NCBI RefSeq assembly: GCF_013373865.1
Contig: NC_050468.1
Location: forward strand, 15,273,496-15,337,495
Source: Monomorium pharaonis
Taxonomy: Eukaryota > Arthropoda > Insecta > Hymenoptera > Formicidae
Reading direction: 5' to 3'
DNA length: 64,000 nucleotides
The translations under genes were made by a program, and so were the position numbers. Below, piece by piece: positions 51,101 through 63,300 of this stretch. The notes below the pieces were generated by a model. The model worked only from the letters and a program-made list of their open reading frames with translations, was not told the origin of the DNA and ran no database searches. Positions within the stretch are counted from its first letter, which is position 1; the number at the start of each line of letters is the position of its first letter.

Positions 51101-51959
51101 CGCTTCCGCCCTCTTGCTCTTTAACCCTCGAAGTTCATTCTCGCGCCATTGCATGTTGAAGTACCGAACTGCGGAAATTACTCCTAACTATAAGGAAGCA
51201 CAAGTTATGAGAGATAGATGGTGTCAATATGTTTTAGCTATTCCACGTGAGAAAATTAATTATCTTTTAAATATCTCTCAGTTACTTATTATGCAAGTAC
51301 TAATTAATCTCTTTCCGCGTATTTTTCTTGCAGAAACGATTTTATGTAAATAACTCTCATTTTCGATTGAATAATCTGTATTATTTCAAATAAAGTACGT
51401 CTTGTGTAATGTATACGCGGTGGAAAAATTTACATGTACCTTTTATGCAGATTATAGTACATTGTTGCCCTTTGCCTCTTTCATAGCTCGTGAATTAAAT
51501 TCCTCTGTTCTTTCTTCTTTACTTTATTTGAATTTTCACATTTTTCCATGCTTCTTTCAGACGTGGAACGTAGACGTGCTTGTTTCCAACATAATTTGAA
51601 GTCAATACATAATTATTTATATAATTTATAATTTTTATAATGACAAAATTTCTATTTTTTGTTTTAAAACATTATAAGCTTATGTATGAATGATTATAAT
51701 AAAAAGATGATAAAAGGAAAATTATAATTTTAGGGATGGTTACATTGTGACAAAGACCTTCTGGTCTGTCATCAAAAATGCTTTTTGATAGACGCGGAAT
51801 AAAGTATCGAAGAAATATATGCCTACAGTGTCAAAGCCGAAGTGTATATTCGGAATGAAATATGACGCAGACGGTCGACAGTACCAGTGGAGAGAGATTA
51901 TGTGTCCGTAGAAAAACTGACTCTCCTCCACCGGTAAATAAGATCCTCCGCGTTCTGCC
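48151..51959. other. AT-rich stretch, no gene seen
   Basis: Small GC-richer pieces lie at 48850-49240, 49680-49980 and 50880-51180. A minus-strand donor-like site (GCGGTAAGTTATT read on the minus strand) lies at about 48710-48722. Acceptor-like tracts end at about 51333 and 51560 on the + strand without a following donor. The 123-codon + frame at 50982-51353 has no recognisable domain. Confidence 0.45.
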
Positions 51960-52330
51960 ACTTGCTCTTCAGTCCTTGAATCCAATCCCCGGACCCCTCC
52001 TCTCGCGCTTCCATCTCCTTCAAGGAACGAACTAGAGAGACGTTGCTTACTTCGCGAAGGTGGAAAGCGCTTTTTTGTGCCTCTTAAGCTCAGGCTACAC
52101 TTTTCTCGCCTCGATGCTTCGAACGGAATATCAGTTTACGCGCGGAACCTTCTCAACGCTTCTTCCAGCTTTCACCTTTGTAGTAGAATATGGCCGCCCA
52201 CTCGTGCCGATCTTTTAAAGATTCTTCTACCATGTTCGTGCAACGCGCGGGCATATCCGATATCGCTGCCAATAAAAACTGCGAGTGTTTCCGTTCTACT
52301 TTTGCGCGCCCGTCGCTGAACTACGCGCGA
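51960..52330. other. GC-rich patch, no gene supported
   Basis: An 80-codon + frame (52077-52319) lies here with no recognised motif. A pyrimidine-rich acceptor-like tract ends at about 52437, but AT-rich DNA without open frames follows. Confidence 0.3.
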
Positions 52331-53539
52331 GAGGGGAGATACAATAGTTCCATACTATAAAAGTATCTTGCTTTCAATGCATAAGTTCTTTCTAAATCCT
52401 TAAAATAACGACGCTGAATATCTTTCTCTCTTTCAGATTTAAATGATTTGTTTTAATATTTGCTATTTCGATTAAATTTAGGCGGCATATGCTCGTTCAA
52501 TAATGTTTTTAATATTACGAAAAAGTAATGTTATGAAGACATTTTTATGGAATTTATTGATCGATAAATCGCGTTCTATGGAGAAAAAAATTTTATATTA
52601 ATTTGATGAAATATAAAAATGTATTTTTTAGAGCATTTAAAATATGCATTGTAATTTATGTTATAATATTGCAAATATTGTTTTGGATTTTTTTACTATT
52701 TTTTATTGTTCCAGATTCATTTCTGTGCATCTGCATGTAATACTCTTAATGAGAATGAAAGAAGATATTTCTCATTATAAATTTTATACCGAAATTCTGA
52801 ACCGATTTTGGATTATCAAAAATTGCGTTTAAAAATATAATAAATTCTTAATTAATTTAAAAATATTCTTAAAATCTTATACACAATAATAGCATTAAAT
52901 CTAATTCATAATTTTTATAAAATCTTTGTATAAAAAATTTTTTCTATAACGATTATTTTTTAAAATAAATTTCATTTAGGAATAATAATTTATTAGAAAT
53001 AATAGTTTCTCAATCTTAAATTGATAAGAAAATATGTTATGGATAATATTATGTTACACATATCGCATACAAAAAAATAGAAAATTTTTAATCTAAAAAT
53101 ATTTATTAAAACTTTTAATATCTTATATGTAATATAGCATTAAATACAGATTTATAATTTTCGTATAAAAATGTATGTGAATATAAAAACTCTTTTACAA
53201 TGATCACAAACTTAAAATAAATTCTTGAATATAAATTTATTATATTTACAAGAAAACAAATTATATTATATATGACGAAATAAGTAAGAATAATGTAATA
53301 GCGTTTGCCAACTTGATAATTAAAAATCAAATTCTATGGTATAAAATTGTAACGTTTAATTTTCCGCGATATTCTCTTAAAAGAAACGCAAAGGACACCT
53401 TGTATAAGATTGGAAAGATATTTACAATGAATTTCTGCCTAAGAATTGCCTGCCACTCGGCGGAACATTTTCGTTTATGTTTACGTATACAATCTCTACC
53501 TAGCACTAGATAACAATATCGCGCCACGACCTTAGTTCG

Positions 53540-53760
53540 CGGACACATCCAAACTAGTCTACAGTCGAACTCGTGCTGCGGGCCGGTACGCAGGCTTTTC
53601 AAACGGTGTGTACCTCGATCTTTGTTACGTCTGTCCTTCGGAAAGTTTCATCGATTTCTAAACCATTGTTCGATAAGTCTTCCCTTTTGAAATTCGGATA
53701 ATTTCAAGTGTTTGTGCACGTTAAACGATTCAGATCGTATCAGTATCATTGGATTCTTTG
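53540..53760 (+). other. Putative 5' untranslated exon ending at a strong donor
   Basis: Bases from about 53515 to 53760 are clearly less AT-rich than both flanks, and the block ends at a near-consensus donor, GTAAGTAAG, at 53761-53769. The strand, position and distance (about 900 bases) fit splicing to the acceptor at 54667 ahead of the putative coding exon. The start is uncertain. Initiator-like words occur at 53561-53566 (ACAGTC) and near 53739 (TCAGTA). No long open frame crosses the block, as expected of untranslated sequence. What I see is composition plus the donor; the exon itself is inference. Confidence 0.3.
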
Positions 53761-54420
53761 GTAAGTAAGCGAAAATGCAAACTTCCATAATTAAGAACAT
53801 TTAGTTTATCAAGTGATTATATAGAATTTTTTAAGCAATTCCTTTGCACGTTTAGTATTAACTCTTAATACTCTGTATAATTAAATACTCTGTATATTTA
53901 AAAACCTAACTCGTTTACTAAACGATATATTGTTTCTACGCTTGTTTCTCTTTGAAACTTAATATTTTACAATATCTAAAAGCAACATTATACATACTCG
54001 GTCTAATGTGTAAAATTAAATTATTATAAAAAATATTCCTTATTGCAATGTAATATTAAGAACCGATAGTTGCTTTTTAATACTTGAACCATTTCTTTCT
54101 AAAAAATTATTGATAATAACATACAAAATAAATTAACTTTAAGTATTTTCTATTTTATTCAACCTTTATTATTTAATCTGTTAGATAGAAGATATTTTCA
54201 TAATTACACTGAATTCATTTTTTATATTAATCTCTTATGAGCCTTTTTGTCTTTTATATTGTTTTAATGAATTGTATTGTTTATTAAGCTTTTTTTTGTG
54301 TCGTTAAACAAAAGAGAAAGGGAGTTATGCAATACAATTAAATCGTTTGAAGTATATTTATATTTAAATAACAAAGTTCTGTTAATATGTATTAATACAA
54401 TATATTGCTTCAATAATATT

Positions 54421-54667
54421 GATCGTGCAAGGGTCCTTTGCGTCTGCTCGTGATCTCCGTCGATATAGCGTCGAGTGCGTTCATTCAAGTTAATTAAACG
54501 TAACAGGACACTCTTCGTCTCCGATGAGGTTCACCAGTTAATAAAATTTGAATTTCAAATTCCGTCGTTGCGAGTAGCCGGCGAAATGAGTAGCGTTGAA
54601 CTGCAGCGGTTATCGGCCGCTGACATTAAATGTTTGGAAAATTTTGTTTTTGTTATATCGATTGCAG
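54421..54667 (+). other. Region before the putative coding exon
   Basis: This stretch is less AT-rich than its surroundings and open in one frame (54475-54681, 68 codons), ending at the TAA just upstream of the ATG at 54700. If the acceptor at 54667 is not used, it could instead be 5' untranslated sequence continuous with the coding exon, starting from a promoter near 54.4 kb. I cannot choose between intron and leader from sequence. Confidence 0.25.
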
Positions 54668-54845
54668 CACACGTTGTGTAATTTGAGAAGGAACGATCAA
54701 TGTTCGAGCCCTACGTACAGACGTTGAGCGCACCATTGAATGCGACAGACTCGGAAACTATGCTCGATTATAAGTTGTTCGTTAGTGGGACAATGCAGTT
54801 GGATCAGAATAACAACAATAGCAATGTGCCGCAACAGTCAGATTG
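54668..54845 (+). CDS. Putative first coding exon of an unrecognised gene (CDS begins at 54700)
   Basis: Upstream lie a branch-like CTGAC (near 54620), a T-rich tract and an acceptor CAG ending at 54667. The segment then has an in-frame TAA (54679-54681), then ATG at 54700, then 48 full codons plus two bases. It ends exactly at a donor, GTAAGC (54846-54851). Unspliced, the frame would stop at the TAA inside that donor. The peptide begins Met-Phe-Glu-Pro-Tyr-Val-Gln-Thr-Leu-Ser and has an acidic Thr-Asp-Ser-Glu patch near residues 16-19. Around residues 34-47 it is Asn/Gln-rich (four Asn, then a Gln pair), as is common at the N-termini of insect transcription factors and RNA-binding proteins. 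I do not recognise the family. Base -3 before the ATG is T, a weak start context. Later exons would lie beyond 64000. Confidence 0.42.
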
Positions 54846-57503
54846 GTAAGCGAGCAACTCATATTTTTACATCTGTTGATGAAAACAATAACATGCTGTA
54901 TACAATTGATGCATTGATGCTTTAATATTATACGCTTTAATATTTGTTTTATTTGACTAATTTAATTTGAATTTTAATTAATATTAGTTGCAATCTTGTA
55001 AGAAACAAAGTTAAAAAATGTGCTTATGATTGTACATCAGATTTATTTAATTCTACAATTTTACAAAAAATAACAAAAGTAGCAATATCGTGAAATATAT
55101 CAGTACATGTAAAACTTATTGTTTCGTTATTCCACGCGTATTGATTTTTATTTTATGATTGGATCATGCGATACGCAATAGTAACATAAGACATATTGAA
55201 CACAAATTGACCAAAAAGAGATATAATGGTTTGCGTTTTAATTTCCATTTGATTTAGCAACTAAATTAGGACACAATAACAATGTAAACGTACAACGGAA
55301 AATACAAGCAAATTGTTATTTTATTATTTACTAATTTTATTATTTTGATTTAAATTTAAACTGCGTTTTTCTTATTTAACACTGAAAATGATTAAATGCA
55401 ACAGAGTTTATATATAAATTTTATATTTTTAAAATTGTTTGCGTAACTTGCGTAAAATGTAGTTTAAACTGAATCTGATAATTGGAACAAACGATTGTTC
55501 CAGAATAATCAATTATGCGTTCAGAAGTAGAGAGAAGTAGAGAGAAAGAGAGTGTGTGTGTGTGTGTGTGTTAATTACTTTGCTCTAGAAAAAAATGCTA
55601 CATTTTTTGAAGGAAAAAATTAATGTGGAATCATTTGATTATAACACTTGATTTGTTTTATGTAACGTTTAAAACAAGTATATACGTAACAGGTCTTTTA
55701 AGTCATTTTTATAAGTTATTATATTTATAAATTAGGAACGTAATTTTTAATCACTTAATTAAATAAATGGAAAATAATATGTAATGTGATTATAATTTAA
55801 GATAGTTCTATCATATAGGACCGGATTTAATGAGTGCTCAAGACAGGCCTATTTAAATTTGTCAGAAAAAATCTAACTATTCATGATTAGAAACATAATT
55901 ACTTAAATAAAATTAATCATTTTTAAAATAATTTCTTGATAAATAAAGAATGATAATTTTGGGGTTCTTTTTACACAATGCGAGCTTGTGTAGTAACACT
56001 GTTTCGAAGTATTTAGCGTAAAATAGACTGCAGTTGTAGTTCATTATATTGAATATATTTGTGATGTTGCCACTGCGCTCGAAGTAAATGGCGGCTATAT
56101 TTTTTACGAGTAAAAATTTAACAATTTAAATTATTTTTTTGAAATAATCGGCAACGTTACGTTTTTCTCTTATAGTTATTTTTGAAACGTTTAAAGAATA
56201 TATTGGAAAGTTTTTATGAGAGATCTCAAGTACAAAATTTAAAAAATTATGTACTTTTTTTAATTCAAAAATCTGCGTCTCATTAATGACTTGTATTTAA
56301 TTGATCTTTTTTCCTCAAAATAGTCGGTAACAAACTTTCAAATTTTGAAAACAAATACTAGTTTGGACAATATTATATATAATATAACAAATTAAAATTT
56401 TTTAGAACTTTTGTTTGGTGATAAAACTAAAAAAATAATTGAATTAAAAATTAATGTAAAATATTTAGTTAATATATTTAAGTTTCTTCGATAGAAGATG
56501 TATTTTCTCTTTTATATTTTATCAGAAAGCTATGGGATAAAAGACTTAATGCAAAACTGCATCAATAAACGAACGAGATAATTAATAATTAACGAAGACA
56601 GTCTCGCTTAAGTTTCTTGCTCTTACCGAGCAAGTTCGTTTGAGAGAATCGATTATAAAGGCAACTTTCGCGCTCAGCTTTTTTTCCTTGCGTTCAGCTC
56701 TTTTTAATTGGTTGCCCGCCTAGCATCGTGGCCCTTTAGCCAATTAGTACGTTACAAAAAATGTTACGGTATCTTTCCATTGAGATTTTTTTAATGCAAA
56801 TTTTTAATCGACTTGCTTTTGTCATTTGCATAGATATTATAGCTATTTACGTAATATTTGAGAAAAATGTATCCTGTTCGGGTATACGTATATTTTATCG
56901 TTTTCTTTTTCTATATTTGTTACTAATTAAAAAAGGTACGTAAAAATGTTACATTAAAAACAAATGTTTTAGATTAAAAGCAGTTTTATTTGTTTTTTTT
57001 TTCTTTATTTTAATTAAAAATCTTTGATTTTTAGTTTATGTCCAATATAAACGAAATACCTTATTAAAAACAATATAGACGAAACTGACAATAATTTGAT
57101 TGACTATTTTTTATTTAATAGTTTTGGATTTGCAAATTGATTATTTGTAATGTTTTTAGATGTAATATTAGATTTGTGATATTTAATTGATATTTATCAT
57201 TCTTAAAGAATTAGTAAAAAACATGATTTATTGTAAAATTTTACTTGTTTAATATCTTTACACATTTAAAATATTACACTATTTTTTATATCTACTTTCT
57301 AACTATCTACATCAGAATTATGCAGCTATCATGGCAAATAGATTTTGATCAGAATAGATTCTTTTCTTGAAAAGTTACGAACAAAAAATATGCGTTGATT
57401 GTCGCTAAGTATTTTATTCTTTCTTGTACACTTCTAGAGAAGGAGTCATGAGCAAGAGTCGTTAAAGAGTTTTGCACTATCAAGTTTTGGTCGACTTTCG
57501 TCG
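54846..57503. other. AT-rich stretch, likely intron if the exon call holds
   Basis: AT-rich DNA with a (GT)10 tract at 55552-55571. Near 56591-56640 there is a hairpin (CTTGCTC/GAGCAAG, 5-base loop, with outer AACGAA/TTCGTT). A slightly GC-richer piece lies at 56580-56760. No exon seen. Confidence 0.45.
55552..55571. repeat. (GT)10 microsatellite
   Basis: Uninterrupted GT dinucleotide repeat of 20 bases following a GA-rich run. Confidence 0.95.

Positions 57504-57573
<70 letters not shown>
57504..57573. repeat. CT microsatellite, (CT)28 core
   Basis: A pyrimidine tract of about 70 bases with one TT interruption; the pure core is 57517-57572. Confidence 0.95.
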
Positions 57574-57576
<3 letters not shown>

Positions 57577-58223
57577 ATTCTGTTTTTGTCTCTTTTCTTT
57601 TTCAAAACTCGCTTACATTAACGAAGTTACGATGGTAGCAGACATTAACTTGCAAAGCTGTAGGCACCTATCACCTTGATTATTTTCCAATTAACATTAT
57701 GATATTGTTCAAAGAACAGCAAAACAGTAGAAATAGAGCAGAATAGAATATAGAGTGCTCCGAAACAGAAATGTAACACACAAAACTTTTCATAAATTAT
57801 TTTAATGATTGTAATTGTAAAAATTTTTTTAGTGTAAAGTTATCTAAATTGGACAAATGTGTCGAACATACATATTTATTTTGATTTCTTTTATTATATA
57901 TGTATTAGATAAACATTTTTTATCAACTCAAATTTTAGTTATGATAAAGACTACATAGACCGATTTTAATGTAATTTTTTTTTCACATTAGTATTTACAA
58001 TTTTTTTAAATGTCCTTTAATTTTTTTAATTATCTGCAAAGGCGAAAAGAATTTTAATAACAATTATTGAAATATTAACCAAAATTTTAAAATCAAAAGA
58101 AATTGCACTATGTACGATCTACGATACTGTTGTATTCGCATTAAGTAAGTATTCATATAATTCAGCTATCTAATATCCGATAATTATCTGATATCCGGAT
58201 ACGACAACTATGCGTGTGTCGCA
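57574..58223. other. AT-rich stretch, no gene seen
   Basis: No supported feature between the CT and TG microsatellites. Confidence 0.5.
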
Positions 58224-58348
<125 letters not shown>

Positions 58349-58439
58349 AAAAATTTTCATTTCCCATTAATTAGCCCGAAGCATCGACAATGCCTTTACT
58401 TGAGACATAAGCGTTTGCGTATTTAATCAGTTAATTATC

Positions 58440-58940
58440 AAGAACGCGTGGATGGTTTTCTCTCTCCTTTTCCTTTTTTCTCCTCCTCGTCTTCTTCTTT
58501 CTCTCTTATGCCACGTTAACGAAGTTGTCGTTACCGCGATGAACTCGAGGGCAGACCCACAATATCAGTTTGGTTATCTCCTGTTTAACGCCATTGTGTC
58601 GCGGCGGGTAAAGGGTGATAACGAATCAGCGCCTATAGCGTTGGTGAGGGTAGTGAAGTCGGTGGAGGATCGCGTTCCGGGGACAGAGGGACTGGAATGG
58701 AGAGGGGAAAAACGGGACAATAGTGCTTGGGGCACTGTGAAGATCCAGTAATTGAATTACACTCCGATAACCGCTTATCGCAAGCGTTCTCTTCCCCCCT
58801 CTTACCCCGCGAGTTTGCAGCGGCAAAATAACTTTCGCTTATTGCGCGGCTCGATCGCCCATCCGTTTCTAGCAGGGCTGTGTCGACGAAATTTGCAACG
58901 CTGCATTTTCATTGGAAACATCAACGAAATACAATCGTAA
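58440..58940. promoter_or_regulatory. GC-rich patch after the TG tract
   Basis: A CT-rich start then GC-rich DNA; frames are open on both strands (58452-58751 and 58752-58940 plus, 58626-58826 minus). No exon supported. Confidence 0.2.
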
Positions 58941-61519
58941 TTAAATTTGTGTAAAACAAAATTTTTAACGTATGCATGTGTAAAGTATGAAATCATCATG
59001 TAACTTACTTGTAACATTCTAAATTGAGTGCTACGGCTATATTAAGCAATTGTTTTGCACATACTTAAGTAAAATAAATAAATTTGAAAGTTATTTAATT
59101 GTTATGATTAAAACTGCTAGTAAATTTAATAATATTTTTTAAATCGCATTTTATAATGGCATTAAAACATTTTATTAAGTAAATCTTTTAATGTATTAAT
59201 AAAAGTTTTTAAAGTGTTTTTATATATAATATATTTCTTCTTTTATTACATTTAGTAACGTTAATATTATTAATGTTACTATACAAAAAACAAATTGATA
59301 TTTTAATCTCTAAAATAATTTTTTAAAATAAATAATGACTTAACAACAAAGTAATTTTTTTCAAACAAAGACTATATCATGTGGCATCTCTGACTTCTTT
59401 TCCGGTTTTTTTTTCTTTTCCGCTCTCCTTTTTTCTTCATCGGGCCGATTCACTGGGTAGATGGCTCGCAAAATAATTAGTTCGCTTACGAATCCCTCCG
59501 GTATATTGGCAGACAGAGGGAGGAAATTAAATTCGTGCCCCTCGTATAATCCACGCTCGTGCCGAATCGACTCGTTCCTTTGATTCCTTTGATTCGGCCG
59601 CTCTTCCACGATTAATTATCGGCGATAAACGCACGGCCGTGTACTATAACCGTACGGTGTCTTTTACAACATACGACCGCGTCCTCGCTCGCGGAATGTC
59701 TAATGAAGCTTTTTGCATCGCTATCTCCCATTCCGACGATGAAATCGTAGAAAGGAATTGCGAAATGGAATTATCAAAAGCTTATGCTTCTAGGTAATGA
59801 AAATCCGCTATTCCTCCATGAGTAATTTTCCGATAACGTGCATTTTCCGTACATCTTTGTAATTCTCCGTAATAATAATAAAATGGATTGTCTAATATGT
59901 TATAAAAAATTTACAAATGTAATAAAATGTAATAAAATTTGCATTATTGCATATTCATAATAAATTGAAATAATTACGTTATTAATGCTGATTTAAAAAA
60001 TTATATATATTTTATATTACCAGGATTCTTTATATATTTTTTATACTTTTGTAAGTTATAGAAGAGGTTTATTTATTAAATATATAAAATTCTCTATCAG
60101 CGTTATTATTAGTGGTATAAGAGAATTAATATATAATTCTATTCTATTTCCACAACACATATTTGTTGACGAACAATTAATTTTATAATTTGTTTAAATT
60201 CACATATATGAAATTGCATTTCAATTTTAAACATGAAAACGTGTCACTTAAATATCTACAATTGATTAAGCAACGGTTAGAAGGAACAGAAAAGCAACGT
60301 GAGAATGTGAATATCCAACTAATCCCATGTGGATGAAGTCGGTGGTTATCCGCTGACTTCAGCTTTCGACGATAATGCGGCGTTTAAATTGTCGCTGAGT
60401 TATACGCTCAGCATGGAACATTTTGCAACTAACCAAGCTCGAAACACTAACCGCGTGGCAAATTCACCCTAACCGTCGCGTATATATTTGGGGAGCTGAG
60501 AGGGGTTAGCGAAACGGCTGATTCGGGAATAATTTTCAGCTATCTCGAATGAGCACGCCAGCATGGGCGTTCCTTAATTCGAGACATTTTTCATTTTGTT
60601 TGATTACGCGCAGCGTATCAATTACGAGATAATTACTCCGACGGCATCAGGGCATACCTAACACTAATTGGATGCCCACGCATTGCGAAAATATTCAAAT
60701 AATCGCTGGAATTGAATCTACATGCTCGCAGAATCGGTATCGTTAATATCTCTCGATGATCGGATGAAATAACAGAAACCAGTATTAGCAACAAATATTT
60801 CTGTTTGCAAAAAATTTGTAAAGTTTGTTTTCTTTGCAATGGTTTGTATTACGGACCAGACCATGATATCTTTATGTATTTTGAGCCGCTGAATCCGTGT
60901 TAGAATTGCTCCATCACTTACCATTTTTCATGTGCAGAGCAATTATTGCAATTTTTAAGGTTTTTAGGTTATTTTTTTTTTATAAAAAAAAAGAAATGGT
61001 GAGTTATGAGGCAATTCCGACATCGGATTCGTATTTAGCACGTCAAAATACATAAAGATTGACTAATGGAGTTTCAGTAACAGATCACTTTTTTGTGTAC
61101 CTGTGTGATTGTATTACTTATTGAAACATTTTTTAAAATATGAAATTAACATTTTGTTATAGAAAACTTAGATTTAGTATTAGCAAACAAAAATAATATA
61201 TGTAGTATATGTAACATTCTTCTTAGATTAACATTAAAAAAATAATAACATGTTTCGAAATTATAACATAAAAGCGTATTACATAACATGAAAGAATACT
61301 AAAATTATAAATTAAAGGCAAAGTAAAAAATTTTATATTTTAACTTTGTAACATTTTTTTCACATTTTTCTTTTATTTCTACAATAATTAAAAAATTATT
61401 TGAAGCAATTATTTAATGCTGCATATATGTATTATATAACAAAAGGCAGATGTTTTAATGCACATTTCTAAAATCATTCACATAACAATGTCATAATCAG
61501 AGACATCGTAATCAGCTCT
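58941..61519. other. AT-rich stretch with two GC-richer pieces
   Basis: GC-richer pieces lie at 59370-59770 and 60290-60560. A 29-base near-perfect palindrome lies at 59253-59281 (one mismatched pair). A weak AG/GTAATG junction lies at about 59792. No gene seen. Confidence 0.45.
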
Positions 61520-63300
61520 GCGCACAGAAACGAATTCTCGAATATGATCGTCAAACTTTCTTGCCGACGTGGATTAAGACGCTCTAAGATGCCTTAATGG
61601 CCATCAAAGTCCATTGCAAGGAAGCGAACGACATCGTCATACCGAAGTACCGGGAAAACGACGAGCTTTCTTAATTAGGAAAACGGAAACGCGAGGAAGG
61701 GTGTCTTACGGCGGTTAGATGAGATGAGAACAGCTCAAAGAGAATTCCCTATGTAAGCTTGTCCCCGTCTTACGTCGGATTTATTTCCTTGGAGCAGTTG
61801 TCTAACTGTGTTTCTTAGCGGGTCACCACAGTTTATTATCAACTAGGTATATATGTATAGGTGTTTTTAAAATTTCTGGGTCATCTTTCTATCATCTTTT
61901 AAATTTCATGAGACATCCAAGTAACATTCATGGATCTACAGAATTTATCATAACTGTAACCATACACAATATTTGAATAGCGCATTATTATTATTGTTTA
62001 TAGATAATGTTAATATAATAATTATATAATAATTAGGTAATATAATAATATATAATAATAATAGAATTATACAATAATTACAGATAATGCAAATAATATT
62101 AAATAACTGCTTGATTATTTTCTTAATATCTAATTTATAATGCGCTGATAAATAATGGTTTATTTATGACGATTTATTAGAAATGTAATAAATATTTGAC
62201 GTACATTTATTTCGTCATAAATATGCTGTGGTTTGCAATTTTAAATTTTGATAACTTTTTAGCTGGCATTATAGAATGTAGAACGAAAACATCCTTAATA
62301 CTTAATAGAAAAAATGGTGTTTGTCATTCGACACACATTTTTTCTGTTGCGTACACAATATTGTCATGACATTATTCGTAAGGCGTAAAAATTAACGACA
62401 AACAATCGCAAATTCTTTACATACATTGTTCTCCCTCAAGATACAATCGCGTCAATAGAAACAAACTCGATTATTTTCTACTTAATGATGATTCGTCTGC
62501 ACGATTAATACCTGCAATTAGTAGTAAGAATATCGAAGAGTTAATTGTTTAACCAAGCGGATATTTTACGTGATTTATTTGCTTATATTTTGTTTAAAGT
62601 AAACAACAATATAGGAAAAAATGATAAATTATCGTTTCACGATATTTATAATACAAGTAATAATTATTTCTCTAGTGATGCTTGAATTTAAATATATCTC
62701 GCATCTTGTTTTAAATTTCTCATTAATTTAAATATAATTTATTTATCATTTTTAGATCAAGAACGCAAAATAATATGTGAAACTTTGGATCGAATGATTA
62801 GGCAGAAAAATGCTATTTAAAACATCAATAAGTGTGTAATACTAAATTTTCGCATTTTATTATATTATTATATTATTATGTTAAACTTAAAAAACTATTA
62901 ATTTTTACTAATTGTGTCCTATTGGGTAACATTAGAATAAAGTTGATGACACTATTTTCAAAATTTTTAATTATTAATAACACATTACAAATATGGAACG
63001 AATTGATCCAAATCAATCGTTTAATTAATTTGTATATAATTAATTTTATATTTTATATTTTATTATTTATATTTTATATTTATATTATATTTATATTAAA
63101 TAATAGCTTAATTACTGTTTGTATTTTAAAGTTTACTGTAAAAATTTAATAATTTAGGTGGTGAAAATTATTATATATTACACATTTAATAAAATTATTT
63201 TTAAAATTATTTTTAAAAATATACGGAAAGCGTAAAAAGAACGTTTCTTTATGAAATATAACAATATAATGTATTAATATTTTTTTAAGCATTACTTTTT
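61520..63300. other. GC-richer start then AT-rich DNA, no gene seen
   Basis: Bases 61520-61800 are moderately GC-rich but stops interrupt all frames. A 61-base palindromic segment has 11-base perfect ends (62162-62172 and 62212-62222). The 105-codon frame at 62832-63149 is an Ile/Leu/Phe-rich product of AT-rich DNA. Confidence 0.45.

Noticed and set aside
52420..52437. Strong-looking acceptor TTTCTCTCTTTCAG
   Set aside because: The downstream 300 bases are AT-rich with stops in all frames and no donor.
56591..56640. CTTGCTC/GAGCAAG hairpin with outer AACGAA/TTCGTT
   Set aside because: The outer pairing leaves a 19-base one-sided bulge; it is not a convincing precursor hairpin.
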